From Pseudomonas matsuisoli (lineage in GTDB: Bacteria > Pseudomonadota > Gammaproteobacteria > Pseudomonadales > Pseudomonadaceae), in assembly GCF_014647635.1 (NCBI RefSeq), contig NZ_BMPO01000004.1, positions 310,001 through 374,000 on the forward strand: a DNA stretch of 64,000 bases, read 5' to 3'. This document shows positions 26,576 to 34,934 of this stretch, piece by piece (the stretch's first letter is position 1; every line of letters begins with the position of its first letter). The notes below the pieces were generated by a model. It saw only the letters and a program-made list of their open reading frames with translations, was not told the DNA's origin and made no database searches. Made by a program: the position numbers and the translations under genes.

Positions 26576-28432
26576 TCATCTACCTGACGCCGTATCCAAC
26601 AACGGCGGCATCGGGCAGTCCAGTATGTTGGCAACAGCACGGAACAGCTCGCCTTCCGCCACGTTGACCTGTCCGTCATGTTCGATGCAGCGGGCGAGTG
26701 CCTTCAGCAGCCTGGGTTTCTGCAGGGGTTTTAGACGCTCGAGGCGACGCATGGCGTGGTCCATTCGTTTGAGAATGTCCGGCGGAACGTCGTCCAGGCG
26801 ACACTCGCCGAAAGGCAGCATGGCCCATCCCTCAACGAAGGCGGCCGCCTGATCGACAGGCCCCATGGAGCCTGCGCGTGCGACGGCGGCAAGCAACGTC
26901 GCGATCTCCGTTTCGAAATCAGTCAGGGCGCGTAGCGTCTGCGGCAGCTTTCGCCGCCGGACGAGGTTGCGCTCCACGATGCGCAACAACGTCCACTCCA
27001 GGAGTTGCACCCGGCCTTCATTCGCCATCAATCCGCGCATGTCTGCCGCGAGTTGCCGATGACGCGCGGCACTCAGGCGTCGAAGCGCCGGAAAGCTCAG
27101 TTCCAGCAGCGGCAATCGGGCACGTGGATCAAGATTTCCAAACGAACGCTCCAGGATACTTAGCCATTGCCGGACCTCCGGCTCCAGCCGATCGCCGAGC
27201 CATGCGCTGCGCCGTTCGCGGGTTGCGTTATCGGCGCCTAGCATCAACCCGTAAAGCAATGCCAGGGCGCCTGACGTTTGGTGAGCGGCACGCGCTAAAT
27301 CCGCCGGTAACGCCGCCAGCGTAGCCTGAGCATCGGCCAGTTCCGGCGCTTCAGGCTCGCCTATGTGGGACAGGCTGCGCGCGATACCGGTAAAACCTTC
27401 GACCAGTGCGCCACCCATGAGCATGCCGTGGCCCTGACGGTAGCCGTCGAGACTGCCGTTCCAGGCAGGTTGCAGGCGCCGGATGCGCTGCTCGATCGCC
27501 GGATGAGTGTCGAGCCATCCGCCGAAGGCCATAGGCACACCCTGGCTGAAGTACAAATGGCTGTATTCTGCGGCGCGGCGGGCCCTGAGGACGGATCCGG
27601 AAAAGCCGCTGATTCGCTTGAGTGCACCAAGAAGGCCATCCAGGTTGCGGGTGTAGCGGACAGCCGATGCGTCCGCGAGGTATTCGCGCTGACGATTGAT
27701 GGCCGCCTTGATCAAACGGCCACACACCGTTCCGGCATACCCTAGAACCATGAGGCAGACCCCAAGCAAGATCACGAACACGACGGGGCTGTCGTTGAGG
27801 TTTCGTCGGCGGGCGATCGCGTGACTGGCGTGTTCGCCACTGCTGGCTAAGAAACGTCCAATCAGGCCTGGCAACAGTATTCCGTGGAGCGCCGAGACCA
27901 GGCGCATGTTCAGGCGCATATCACCGTGGAAGATGTGGCTGAACTCGTGGGCGATGACCCCTTGAAGCTCCTCGCGTGACAGGTAGTCCAGCGCGCCACG
28001 TGTCACACCGAGCACCGCATCGTTTGGTGAGTACCCGGCCGCGAAAGCGTTGATCGCATCGTCGTCGAGCACATACACGGAGGGCACCGGCATGCCAGAG
28101 GCAATCGCCATTTCCTCGACCACCGCCAATAGCGTTCGCTCACGCTCGGCGCTCGGGTCCAGGTCGATCAGGCGACCACCGAGCCGCTGCGCGACCGCAT
28201 GCCCGCCGGTTCGTAGTTGAATCGTCTTATAGGCCCACCCGAGTACGACCACGCCTACCACCACGGCGCCGACCTTGCCGACGATGGCGTGATCCGCGCC
28301 CAGGTCACCGCCCAGAATGTAGATGAGCGCCGCGCTGGTCACGCTGACGAGAACCACGACGGTCAACGTCAGCAAGCCGAGCAAGCGCCAGGTATTGCGT
28401 CGAGCCCGATCCTGCTCCTCGAAGAAATTCAT
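26576..28432 (-). CDS. M48-family membrane zinc metalloprotease with long C-terminal extension
   Basis: A 618-residue protein with two N-terminal membrane helices (about 20-45 and 55-75), the zinc-binding HEFSH motif in GVIAHEFSHIFHGDM (about residues 160-175) and further membrane segments near 185 and 220. The peptidase part ends near residue 330; about 280 residues of helical cytoplasmic extension follow, with no recognised domain. The ATG at 28432 begins MNFFEEQDRARRNTWRL, typical for the group. A TTG six codons upstream is unlikely. It directly follows lemA on the same strand, a pairing common in proteobacteria and likely functional (membrane quality control; inference). Confidence 0.87.
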   Translation of the reverse strand: MNFFEEQDRARRNTWRLLGLLTLTVVVLVSVTSAALIYILGGDLGADHAIVGKVGAVVVGVVVLGWAYKTIQLRTGGHAVAQRLGGRLIDLDPSAERERTLLAVVEEMAIASGMPVPSVYVLDDDAINAFAAGYSPNDAVLGVTRGALDYLSREELQGVIAHEFSHIFHGDMRLNMRLVSALHGILLPGLIGRFLASSGEHASHAIARRRNLNDSPVVFVILLGVCLMVLGYAGTVCGRLIKAAINRQREYLADASAVRYTRNLDGLLGALKRISGFSGSVLRARRAAEYSHLYFSQGVPMAFGGWLDTHPAIEQRIRRLQPAWNGSLDGYRQGHGMLMGGALVEGFTGIARSLSHIGEPEAPELADAQATLAALPADLARAAHQTSGALALLYGLMLGADNATRERRSAWLGDRLEPEVRQWLSILERSFGNLDPRARLPLLELSFPALRRLSAARHRQLAADMRGLMANEGRVQLLEWTLLRIVERNLVRRRKLPQTLRALTDFETEIATLLAAVARAGSMGPVDQAAAFVEGWAMLPFGECRLDDVPPDILKRMDHAMRRLERLKPLQKPRLLKALARCIEHDGQVNVAEGELFRAVANILDCPMPPLLDTASGR

Positions 28433-28453
28433 GCGCGTGTCGCCGGCCAAGCG

Positions 28454-29050
28454 TCAGAAACGGATGCTTGGCGCGACCTTTAGCGTCTTGCCTTCGTCGA
28501 AGGTCAACGATGCGGCGTCCTGCGCATGGCCAAAGGCACTTGCGAACACGATTGGCGGAAAGCTTTGGCGATACGTGTTGTATTCCATGACCGCGTCGTT
28601 GTAGGCCTGCCTTGCGAACGCGATGCGGTTTTCAGTCGTACCGAGCTCGTCGCTGAGTTGCTGCATGTTCTGCGCGGCTTGCAAATCCGGATAGGCCTCT
28701 AAGGTCACGTTGAGCCGGCCAAGGGCCTCACGCAGATGGCTTTCCGCACCCGAAAGGTGCGCGATCGCAGCGGCGTCACCCGGCCGTGCAACAGCCGCAT
28801 CAAGCCCGCTGACGGCGCCATTGCGAGCCTGGATTACCGCTTCGAGCGTCTCGCGCTCATGGCTCAGGTAGCCCTTGGCGATCTCGACCAGATTCGGAAT
28901 CAAGTCGTAGCGACGTTTGAGCTGCACTTCGATCTGCGCGAACGCGTTGCGGTAGCGCGCACGAAGAATAATCAGACGGTTGTACAGCGATACGACGCAG
29001 AGGGCGACGGCGACCAGAACGGCCAGCCACAGCAGCGCGGAAAGGCTCAT
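28454..29050 (-). CDS. lemA: LemA family protein
   Basis: A 198-residue protein with one N-terminal membrane helix (about 3-22), then a long helical bundle. The family motifs YNRLIILRARYRNAFAQIEVQ and LKRRYDLIPNLVEIAKGYL are clear, and YNTYRQSFP lies near the C-terminus. LemA proteins have a periplasmic helical domain of unknown biochemical role. It is 21 bases upstream of the M48 protease start and forms an operon with it. Confidence 0.9.
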   Translation of the reverse strand: MSLSALLWLAVLVAVALCVVSLYNRLIILRARYRNAFAQIEVQLKRRYDLIPNLVEIAKGYLSHERETLEAVIQARNGAVSGLDAAVARPGDAAAIAHLSGAESHLREALGRLNVTLEAYPDLQAAQNMQQLSDELGTTENRIAFARQAYNDAVMEYNTYRQSFPPIVFASAFGHAQDAASLTFDEGKTLKVAPSIRF

Positions 29051-29202
29051 CGAAAGACATCCTTATCAAGACGAAGCGGTGGCCGAGTTTAGCGGAAATG
29101 TTCGTCTGCAACTGCTGGAAAAACCTGCCGAGTCCGCGATTCTGAACCTTGGCCACCGGACCGTTCTCGAATGCATAGATGTCATCACATGAGGTAGAGA
29201 CC

Positions 29203-29625
29203 ATGCAGGTTCACGTGAACAGCCCACAAATGGCAGGCGGCGAGAGTCTTCAAGCTTGGGTAGGTTCGGCGGTTGCCGATCGGCTGGATCGCTACGATGA
29301 ATTCCTGTCGCGCGTTGAGGTTCACGTTAGCGACGAAAATGGACAGAAGTCCGGGGCCGAAGACAAGCGCTGCCAAATCGAAGCGCGCCCACGTAACCAT
29401 CAACCCATCTCGGTGACACACAAGGCCGAATCCGTCGACCTCGCAGTGGCGGGCGCCGCGGAGAAAATGCGTCATGCGCTCGAGCATCTTGTCGGTCGTC
29501 TGAGTGCGAAGCCAGCGTCATCCGGGGTGCTTGACGACCCTATTACCGAAGAAAGCCGTTCGGAAGCCGACGCCCTACTGCAGCAGGAGTTTCTCGAGAA
29601 CCAAGAAGCCCGCGATCGCAGTTAG
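29203..29625 (+). CDS. HPF/RaiA-family ribosome-associated protein
   Basis: A 140-residue protein resembling the ribosome hibernation family. It shows the N-terminal MQVHVNSPQM strand, the helix around ESLQAWVGSAVADRLDRYDEFLS, then RVEVHVSDENG and the C-terminal helix AAEKMRHALEHLVGRL. It lacks the dimerisation domain of long HPF. The ATG at 29203 has a GAGGTAGAG ribosome site; an upstream start at 29179 would add eight residues. An acidic tail (residues 115-140) is unusual for HPF. It is divergent from lemA and has its own terminator. Confidence 0.75.
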   Translation: MQVHVNSPQMAGGESLQAWVGSAVADRLDRYDEFLSRVEVHVSDENGQKSGAEDKRCQIEARPRNHQPISVTHKAESVDLAVAGAAEKMRHALEHLVGRLSAKPASSGVLDDPITEESRSEADALLQQEFLENQEARDRS

Positions 29626-29637
29626 ACGGTGAGTCTG

Positions 29638-29667
29638 ACGCCAGGCGCCTGCGCCTGGCGTTTCTTC
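29638..29667 (+). terminator. Rho-independent terminator after the HPF-like gene
   Basis: ACGCCAGGCGC / GCGCCTGGCGT (29638-29648 and 29651-29661), a perfect 11-bp stem, followed by TTTCTT. It ends just before the next gene's ribosome site. Confidence 0.88.
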
Positions 29668-29690
29668 GCTCATTTTCAGAGGAGGAACGC

Positions 29691-30485
29691 ATGAATATTG
29701 ATTTGTCGGGCAAGACCGCGCTGGTGACGGCGTCGACCGCCGGGATCGGTTTCGCTATCGCCGAAGGGTTGGCACGTGCAGGCGCGCGCGTCGCGTTGAA
29801 CGGGCGAACGTCCTCGTCAGTGGACGATGCGAAAAAGCGTCTGCTGGCCCAAGTGCCTAATGCGGACGTCATCGCCATTGCTGCCGATCTCGCGGATGCC
29901 GATGGCGTGGCGAAGATTCGCGAGGTGCTCGATGAAATCGACATATTGGTTAATAACGCCGGGATCTACGGGCCGCAGGATTTCTTCGAAACCGGGGACG
30001 AGATCTGGGAACGTTATTTCCAGGTCAACGTGATGTCGGGGGTCCGTTTGTCACGAACCTACCTGCCCGCGATGGAGGCCCGTGGCTGGGGCCGGGTGGT
30101 GTTCATCTCGTCTGAGTCGGCCCTCAATATCCCTGCGGACATGATTCATTACGGCGTCACCAAGACCGGTCAGCTGAGCGTCGCCCGTGGTCTGGCGAAA
30201 CGTATGGCCGGCACGGGGGTGACCGTAAATTCGGTACTGCCAGGGCCGACGTTGTCTGAAGGGCTGCAGAGCATGCTCAAAGATCAGGCGCAGCAGGAGG
30301 GGCGGGATATCGAGTCCGTGGCGACCGACTTCGTCATGCAGAACCGGCCGAGCTCGGTCATCCAGCGCGCCGCCACACCCGAAGAGGTGGCGAATATGGT
30401 GGTCTACGTGTGTTCCCAGCAAGCGTCGGCGACGTCCGGCGCCGCACTGCGTGTCGACGGTGGCGTTGTCGACGACATCGTCTGA
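29691..30485 (+). CDS. SDR family NAD(P)-dependent oxidoreductase
   Basis: A 264-residue classical short-chain dehydrogenase/reductase. It has the cofactor loop TASTAGIG (the first Gly of TGxxxGxG is replaced by Ala), NNAG near residue 86, catalytic Ser in FISSES, and Tyr and Lys in HYGVTKTG (about 153-160). The substrate is unknown. A strong GAGGAGG ribosome site is present. It heads a same-strand run with an aldo/keto reductase, a nucleotide-type transporter and a nitroreductase, suggesting a redox or detoxification gene set (inference). Confidence 0.88.
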   Translation: MNIDLSGKTALVTASTAGIGFAIAEGLARAGARVALNGRTSSSVDDAKKRLLAQVPNADVIAIAADLADADGVAKIREVLDEIDILVNNAGIYGPQDFFETGDEIWERYFQVNVMSGVRLSRTYLPAMEARGWGRVVFISSESALNIPADMIHYGVTKTGQLSVARGLAKRMAGTGVTVNSVLPGPTLSEGLQSMLKDQAQQEGRDIESVATDFVMQNRPSSVIQRAATPEEVANMVVYVCSQQASATSGAALRVDGGVVDDIV

Positions 30486-30578
30486 TACACACCAGGTACG
30501 GTGACGGTTGGCGGCGATTGGACACCTCGGCGGATCAGGTCCAGTTTTATTCACTTCTCAGCACAAGAGAGCCGTACG

Positions 30579-31493
30579 ATGCAGACGCGCCGCCAGTTCG
30601 TCCAATCCGTCGCTACCGTTGCGGCATTTGCTGCGCTACCGCCTATGGGGTGGGCTGCATTGTCGGAGCCGATGGCAATGCGAAAGATCCCTGCCACGGG
30701 TGAAGCCTTGCCGGTCATTGGCCTGGGTACGGCTAGCAGCTTCAATGTCCCGCTTTCTGATCAGGAAAGCCTGGAACCCTTGCGTGAAGTCGTTCGGACA
30801 TTACTCAATGGCGGCGCACGCGTCATCGATACCGCGCCCAGCTATGGGTATGCCGAAGCCGCGACGGGCGCACTGACGGCGGATGGTGACCTGCGCAAGA
30901 AAGCGTTTCTGGCAACCAAGGTCTCATCACGCGGCAAACAGGACGGGATGGAGCAAATCCACAGCAGTTTCGACGCCCTGCGTACGGACACCATCGATCT
31001 GATCCAAGTGCATAACCTGCAAGACACGTCGACCCAACTGGGCCTGTTGCGCGAACTTAAACAGGAAGGACGCGTTCGCTACATCGGCATTACGCATTAC
31101 GTCGATTCAGCCCATGACGACCTTATCGAGACGATGAAACGCGAAAAGGTCGACTTCGTCCAGTTCAACTATTCCGTGGGCGCACGGCACGCCGAGCAGC
31201 GCCTGTTGCCCTATTGCGTCGACAACGGCATCGCGACGCTCATAAATCGTCCGTTTCTGCGGGGTGACCTGTTCGCCAAGGTACGCGAAAAGCCGCTACC
31301 GGATTGGGCAGCAGACATCGACGTCCGGACATGGGCGCAGATGATGCTCAAATTCGTGGTCTCCGCGCCGGGCGTGACAGTGGCTATACCTGCAACCTCG
31401 AACCCGCGCTATATGGCGGATAACCTGATGGCGGGGCAAGGGCGCATGCCCGATGAGAAAACGCGCGAGATGATCGCAAAGCTGTTTGCCTGA
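30579..31493 (+). CDS. Tat-exported aldo/keto reductase
   Basis: A 304-residue aldo/keto reductase. Catalytic residues are visible as Asp and Tyr in VIDTAPSYGYAE, Lys in FLATKVSS and His in DLIQVHNL. The N-terminus MQTRRQFVQSVATVAAFAA carries a twin-arginine signal (RRQF plus a hydrophobic stretch), so the product is predicted to be exported. The NADPH-site segment AIPATSNP is preserved, although NADPH is not known in the periplasm. The ATG at 30579 is preferred over an earlier GTG/ATG at 30501 because it places the RR motif at the start. The stop overlaps the next gene. Confidence 0.85.
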   Translation: MQTRRQFVQSVATVAAFAALPPMGWAALSEPMAMRKIPATGEALPVIGLGTASSFNVPLSDQESLEPLREVVRTLLNGGARVIDTAPSYGYAEAATGALTADGDLRKKAFLATKVSSRGKQDGMEQIHSSFDALRTDTIDLIQVHNLQDTSTQLGLLRELKQEGRVRYIGITHYVDSAHDDLIETMKREKVDFVQFNYSVGARHAEQRLLPYCVDNGIATLINRPFLRGDLFAKVREKPLPDWAADIDVRTWAQMMLKFVVSAPGVTVAIPATSNPRYMADNLMAGQGRMPDEKTREMIAKLFA

Positions 31494-32814
31494 CGGACTT
31501 AGCCGCGTGCATTCAGGATCGATAGCGCTTCGACTTGCCGTGGCGATCAACGCCAAGGCGGGTGAGCTGGGCGCGGCGATAGCGGGATTCGCGTTGTTCT
31601 TCTGCCTGTTCGCCGGCTATTTCATGCTCAGACCTATTCGCGAAGCGATGGGCATCATGGGGGGCGTGGACAACCTGCAATGGTTGTTCACCGCAACCTT
31701 CTTCGTGATGCTGGCGGCGGTACCCCTGTTTGCCTGGCTCAATTCCCGCGTGTCGCGGGCGAGCTTCATCGATTGGGTCTACGGCTTTTTTTGCCTCAAT
31801 CTGCTGCTGTTCGCTGCGTTCTTCGCGCTGCACACCGACAGCGTATGGCTGGCGCGTGTTTTTTACGTCTGGCTGTCGGTATACAACTTGTTCGTCGTTT
31901 CCGTCGCCTGGAGCTTGATGGCCGATGTCTTCGATGGAGGGCAAGCCAAGCGGCTGTTCGCCTTCATCGCGGCGGGTGCCAGTGTCGGCGGGCTGATTGG
32001 ACCAGCAGCCAGTACGTTGCTGATCGGCGTGCTTGGCCACGCGGGCCTGATCGTACTGGCTGCCATATTGCTCGGTACGGCTGTTTTCCTGAAGCGCTTC
32101 CTCATGACCTGGCGGGCCACGGGTGGGGCGGGCCGGCCAGGGGCTGTGAGTGCCGAAAATCCCCGGCTACCCGTTGCCGGAAATCCGTTCAGCGGGTTCA
32201 CCCGGACGATGAGGTCGCCTTACCTACTTGGTATCGCGGGTTTCGTCATCCTGCTTGCCACCGTCAGCACCTTTCTCTATTTCGAACAGGCGCGGGTGGT
32301 GGCCGAGCAATTTCCAGATCGTGCGGCGCAAGTCCGGGTCTTTGGTGTGATCGACTTCGTGGTACAGGCGGGTGCGCTGCTTTCCCAACTCTTCATTACC
32401 GGCCGGATCGCTGCGCGGTTGGGTGTTCGTGTGCTGCTGGTGATCGTGCCGCTGCTGGTGAGCGTGGGCTTCATCGGTCTTGCGCTCGCGCCAACGTTCG
32501 CGATGCTCGCTGCGCTGATGATCGTACGCCGTGTCGGTGAGTACGCCTTCGTTCGGCCCGGGCGGGAAATGCTGTTCGCGACGTTGGACGCCGAGAGCAA
32601 ATACAAGGCGAAGAACTTCATCGATACGGTCGTTTATCGCGCGGGGGATGCCATCAGCGGGTGGGCCAAGAGCCTGCTCGACATGGTTGCGCAGGGCATA
32701 TGGCTGGTCGCGGTTGTCGGGGCGCTATGTGCGGTCGCCTGGGGTGTCCTCGGCTGGTACTTGGGTGCTCGTGCGGACCGGGATGCCCATCGTGACCGCC
32801 ATGCGGCTGAGTAA
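31486..32814 (+). CDS. NTP/NDP exchange transporter-like MFS membrane protein
   Basis: A 442-residue protein with about 11-12 membrane segments. The N-terminal GFALFFCLFAGYFMLRPIREAMG stretch (first helix, described in two parts) and WSLMADVFDGGQAKRLFAFIAAGASVGGL resemble the bacterial relatives of the ADP/ATP exchange family (Npt type). Family members in obligate intracellular bacteria import host ATP; the role in free-living bacteria is not established. The start is uncertain: TTG at 31486 overlaps the upstream stop, and GTG at 31507 is an alternative. It is likely coupled to the aldo/keto reductase gene. Confidence 0.75.
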   Translation: MPDGLSRVHSGSIALRLAVAINAKAGELGAAIAGFALFFCLFAGYFMLRPIREAMGIMGGVDNLQWLFTATFFVMLAAVPLFAWLNSRVSRASFIDWVYGFFCLNLLLFAAFFALHTDSVWLARVFYVWLSVYNLFVVSVAWSLMADVFDGGQAKRLFAFIAAGASVGGLIGPAASTLLIGVLGHAGLIVLAAILLGTAVFLKRFLMTWRATGGAGRPGAVSAENPRLPVAGNPFSGFTRTMRSPYLLGIAGFVILLATVSTFLYFEQARVVAEQFPDRAAQVRVFGVIDFVVQAGALLSQLFITGRIAARLGVRVLLVIVPLLVSVGFIGLALAPTFAMLAALMIVRRVGEYAFVRPGREMLFATLDAESKYKAKNFIDTVVYRAGDAISGWAKSLLDMVAQGIWLVAVVGALCAVAWGVLGWYLGARADRDAHRDRHAAE

Positions 32815-32911
32815 TCGAATGGGCCGATAGTGATGATCGTGAATGCGCAGTGGCTTGTCCCGCGCCGGCTCGCTTAGCATTCCGCCACTCACTTATCTTC
32901 CAAGGACACCC

Positions 32912-33514
32912 ATGAACATCGACGAAGCCATCGCCAGCCGCCGCGCGATCAAACAGTACGACGCAGGCTACACCCTGACCCGCGAGCAAAAAGACGCTTT
33001 ATTGAAGGCGGCGCTGTATGCGCCGTCCGCGTTCAATCTTCAGCATGTACGCCTGGTCGAGGTAAGTGACCCCACATTGCGTGCACAGATCCGCGAGGTC
33101 GGCTGGGGCCAGGCACAGATGACGGACGCCTCGATGCTCGTGGTGGTCTGTGCGCAAGTCGACAGCTGGGAAAAGAATGCTCGCCGCGTATGGGAAGGCG
33201 CGCCCGCAGAGGTGCAGGACTTCATGGCGAACGCCATCGACAATTACTACCGCGGCAAGCCCGACGTCCAGCGTGATGAAGCGATGCGCAGCTGCGGATT
33301 GATGGCGCAGACCCTGATGCTGGCGGCGCGCGGTGCGGGCCTGGAGTCGTGCCCTATGGACGGCTTCGATTTCGAGGCGGTCGCAAAACTCATCAAGTTG
33401 CCAGAGAGCCACCGGATCGGTCTGATGGTGGCCATCGGCAAAGGCACCGTGGACGCCAAGCCGCGGGTCGGCAAGTTGCCGTTCGACGAAGTCGTGCTGC
33501 GCGATACGTTCTAG
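32912..33514 (+). CDS. Nitroreductase family protein
   Basis: A 200-residue FMN-dependent nitroreductase-type oxidoreductase. It starts MNIDEAIASRRAIKQYD, the FMN-binding Arg segment of the family; APSAFNLQ (about 37-44) and the C-terminal GLESCPMDGFD are also typical. The ATG at 32912 has AAGGA upstream. Natural substrates of this family are rarely known; quinones or nitro-aromatics are possible. It follows the transporter gene after 97 bases on the same strand. Confidence 0.88.
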   Translation: MNIDEAIASRRAIKQYDAGYTLTREQKDALLKAALYAPSAFNLQHVRLVEVSDPTLRAQIREVGWGQAQMTDASMLVVVCAQVDSWEKNARRVWEGAPAEVQDFMANAIDNYYRGKPDVQRDEAMRSCGLMAQTLMLAARGAGLESCPMDGFDFEAVAKLIKLPESHRIGLMVAIGKGTVDAKPRVGKLPFDEVVLRDTF

Positions 33515-33857
33515 CGGCTTTCACGGACATCATCCGAGGTAAACGGTGGAAGCCCTTCGGGATTCCACTCTACATCCGCGCGACGTTGCCGATGTGGGAG
33601 CGGACCATGCCCGCGATTTACGTACAGGCGCGTAGAGTGGATCAGCCGTGCAACGGCGTAATTCACCGTTCATGCTCATCGCTGTCGAATCGATCGTCAG
33701 CCGAAGGCCGCGCTACCCTGTTCCTTTGGAAGTTCAATACCGACGACCACTGAAATGTCACCGCAATGACATGACCATGAATCTTTTGTGAACATTGGTT
33801 CGATCCCCTAGCCGGTAAAACGGGCCGCCGTTACGCTCGCCGGTTGAATCCTGGTGG
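33515..33857. other. 343-base gap with degenerate palindromes
   Basis: No gene is recognised. It contains GTGGAAGCCCTTCGGGATTCCAC near 33546-33568, GTGGGAGCGGACCATGCCCGCG near 33594-33615 (relative of 45322-45352), a GTGGATCAGCC-type remnant near 33636, and TGTCA-N6-TGACA near 33757-33772 upstream of the CHAD gene. The last is a candidate operator of unknown specificity. Confidence 0.45.
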
Positions 33858-34775
33858 ATGAAGGCCATGTCGTTTCGTATTCGTGCGGGTAAAAAGACGG
33901 CCCGCGAGATCAGTCGAGTGGCGGACGAGCGTCTTGCGAAGGCGGTCGAGGCGTTGCGCACCGGTACGCCAAAGGGCGTTCACGACGCGCGTAAGCGGCT
34001 CAAGGAAACACGCGCCCTGCTGCGGTTAGTGCGGCAGCCCTTGGGCAAGACGCGGTTTGCTGAGTGGAATGGTCGTTTGCGTGATCTGGCGCAAGATCTC
34101 TCCGCGCAGCGTGATGCTGCTGCAATGGTCGAAGCCTGGGATCGCCTCGTCGAAAGGGATCGTCGGCGCTTTTCCAGCGCGGCAATGAAACGTGTCCGAG
34201 CGCGACTGTTGGCGCGCGTCGAACAGGCGCCGGAAACGCTACAAGGTCAGAGTGATACCGCGGATGCCCTGGATCAGGTGCGAATGCAGCTTGGGCATTT
34301 GCCGCTGGATGCCGCGGGCTTCAAGCTTTTCGCCGCCGGTGTCGGCAAGACCTATGGCGATGGTCGCAAGGCGTTGAAAAGCGTTCAGCGCGCACCTCGG
34401 CACGACGAGCTGCGCCATGAATGGCGCAAGCGTGTGAAGGACCATTGGTATCAGGTGCGGTTGCTGCGTGATGCCTGGCCCAAGATCTTCGGTGCTCGCG
34501 AAGCGGCGCTGAAAACACTCGCCGATCATCTGGGTGAAGACCACGACCTGTTCGTGCTATCCAATCTGCTCCAAAGCGAGCCGGCGCTGTTCGGTGCGGC
34601 CAATACCCAACAGGCTATCCAGGCGGCGATTGCGGTTCGCCAGGGCGAACTGTTCACGGCGGCCATGATCGTCGGGCGCCGGGTCTACGCGGACAAGCCC
34701 GACATCTTGGTCAAACGCTGGGCACGCTACTGGCGTGTCGCGCAAGAAGATGCCCAAAGAGGTAGGTTGGATTAG
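33858..34775 (+). CDS. CHAD domain protein
   Basis: A 305-residue basic helical protein consisting of one CHAD domain. The conserved HDARKRLKETRALLRLVR (about 42-59) and HEWRKRVKDHWYQVRLL (about 179-195) carry the repeated His and Arg/Lys residues of the family, which binds inorganic polyphosphate. There is no CYTH domain, unlike the protein at 6348-7715. A second ATG at 33867 (MSFRIRAGKK) is an equally plausible start. Phosphate-related control is possible but not shown. Confidence 0.82.
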   Translation: MKAMSFRIRAGKKTAREISRVADERLAKAVEALRTGTPKGVHDARKRLKETRALLRLVRQPLGKTRFAEWNGRLRDLAQDLSAQRDAAAMVEAWDRLVERDRRRFSSAAMKRVRARLLARVEQAPETLQGQSDTADALDQVRMQLGHLPLDAAGFKLFAAGVGKTYGDGRKALKSVQRAPRHDELRHEWRKRVKDHWYQVRLLRDAWPKIFGAREAALKTLADHLGEDHDLFVLSNLLQSEPALFGAANTQQAIQAAIAVRQGELFTAAMIVGRRVYADKPDILVKRWARYWRVAQEDAQRGRLD

Positions 34776-34934
34776 TCACGTAGTGGTGTAGTCCACCTTA
34801 CGATTCAGCATCGCCGCGGCGCCGGCCGAATCAGGTAAACGATAGAAACCTTTCCGACGTTTACCGTAGGCTTCTGAACGAACCCCGCCGTTGCGCATCA
34901 ACTATGCTGGTGTTTTTCCGGCCGACCTTTCCCC

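Noticed and set aside
33757-33775. Pho-box upstream of the CHAD gene
   Set aside because: The site is an inverted TGTCA-N6-TGACA, whereas Pho boxes are direct repeats spaced 11 bases; kept only as an unassigned operator candidate.
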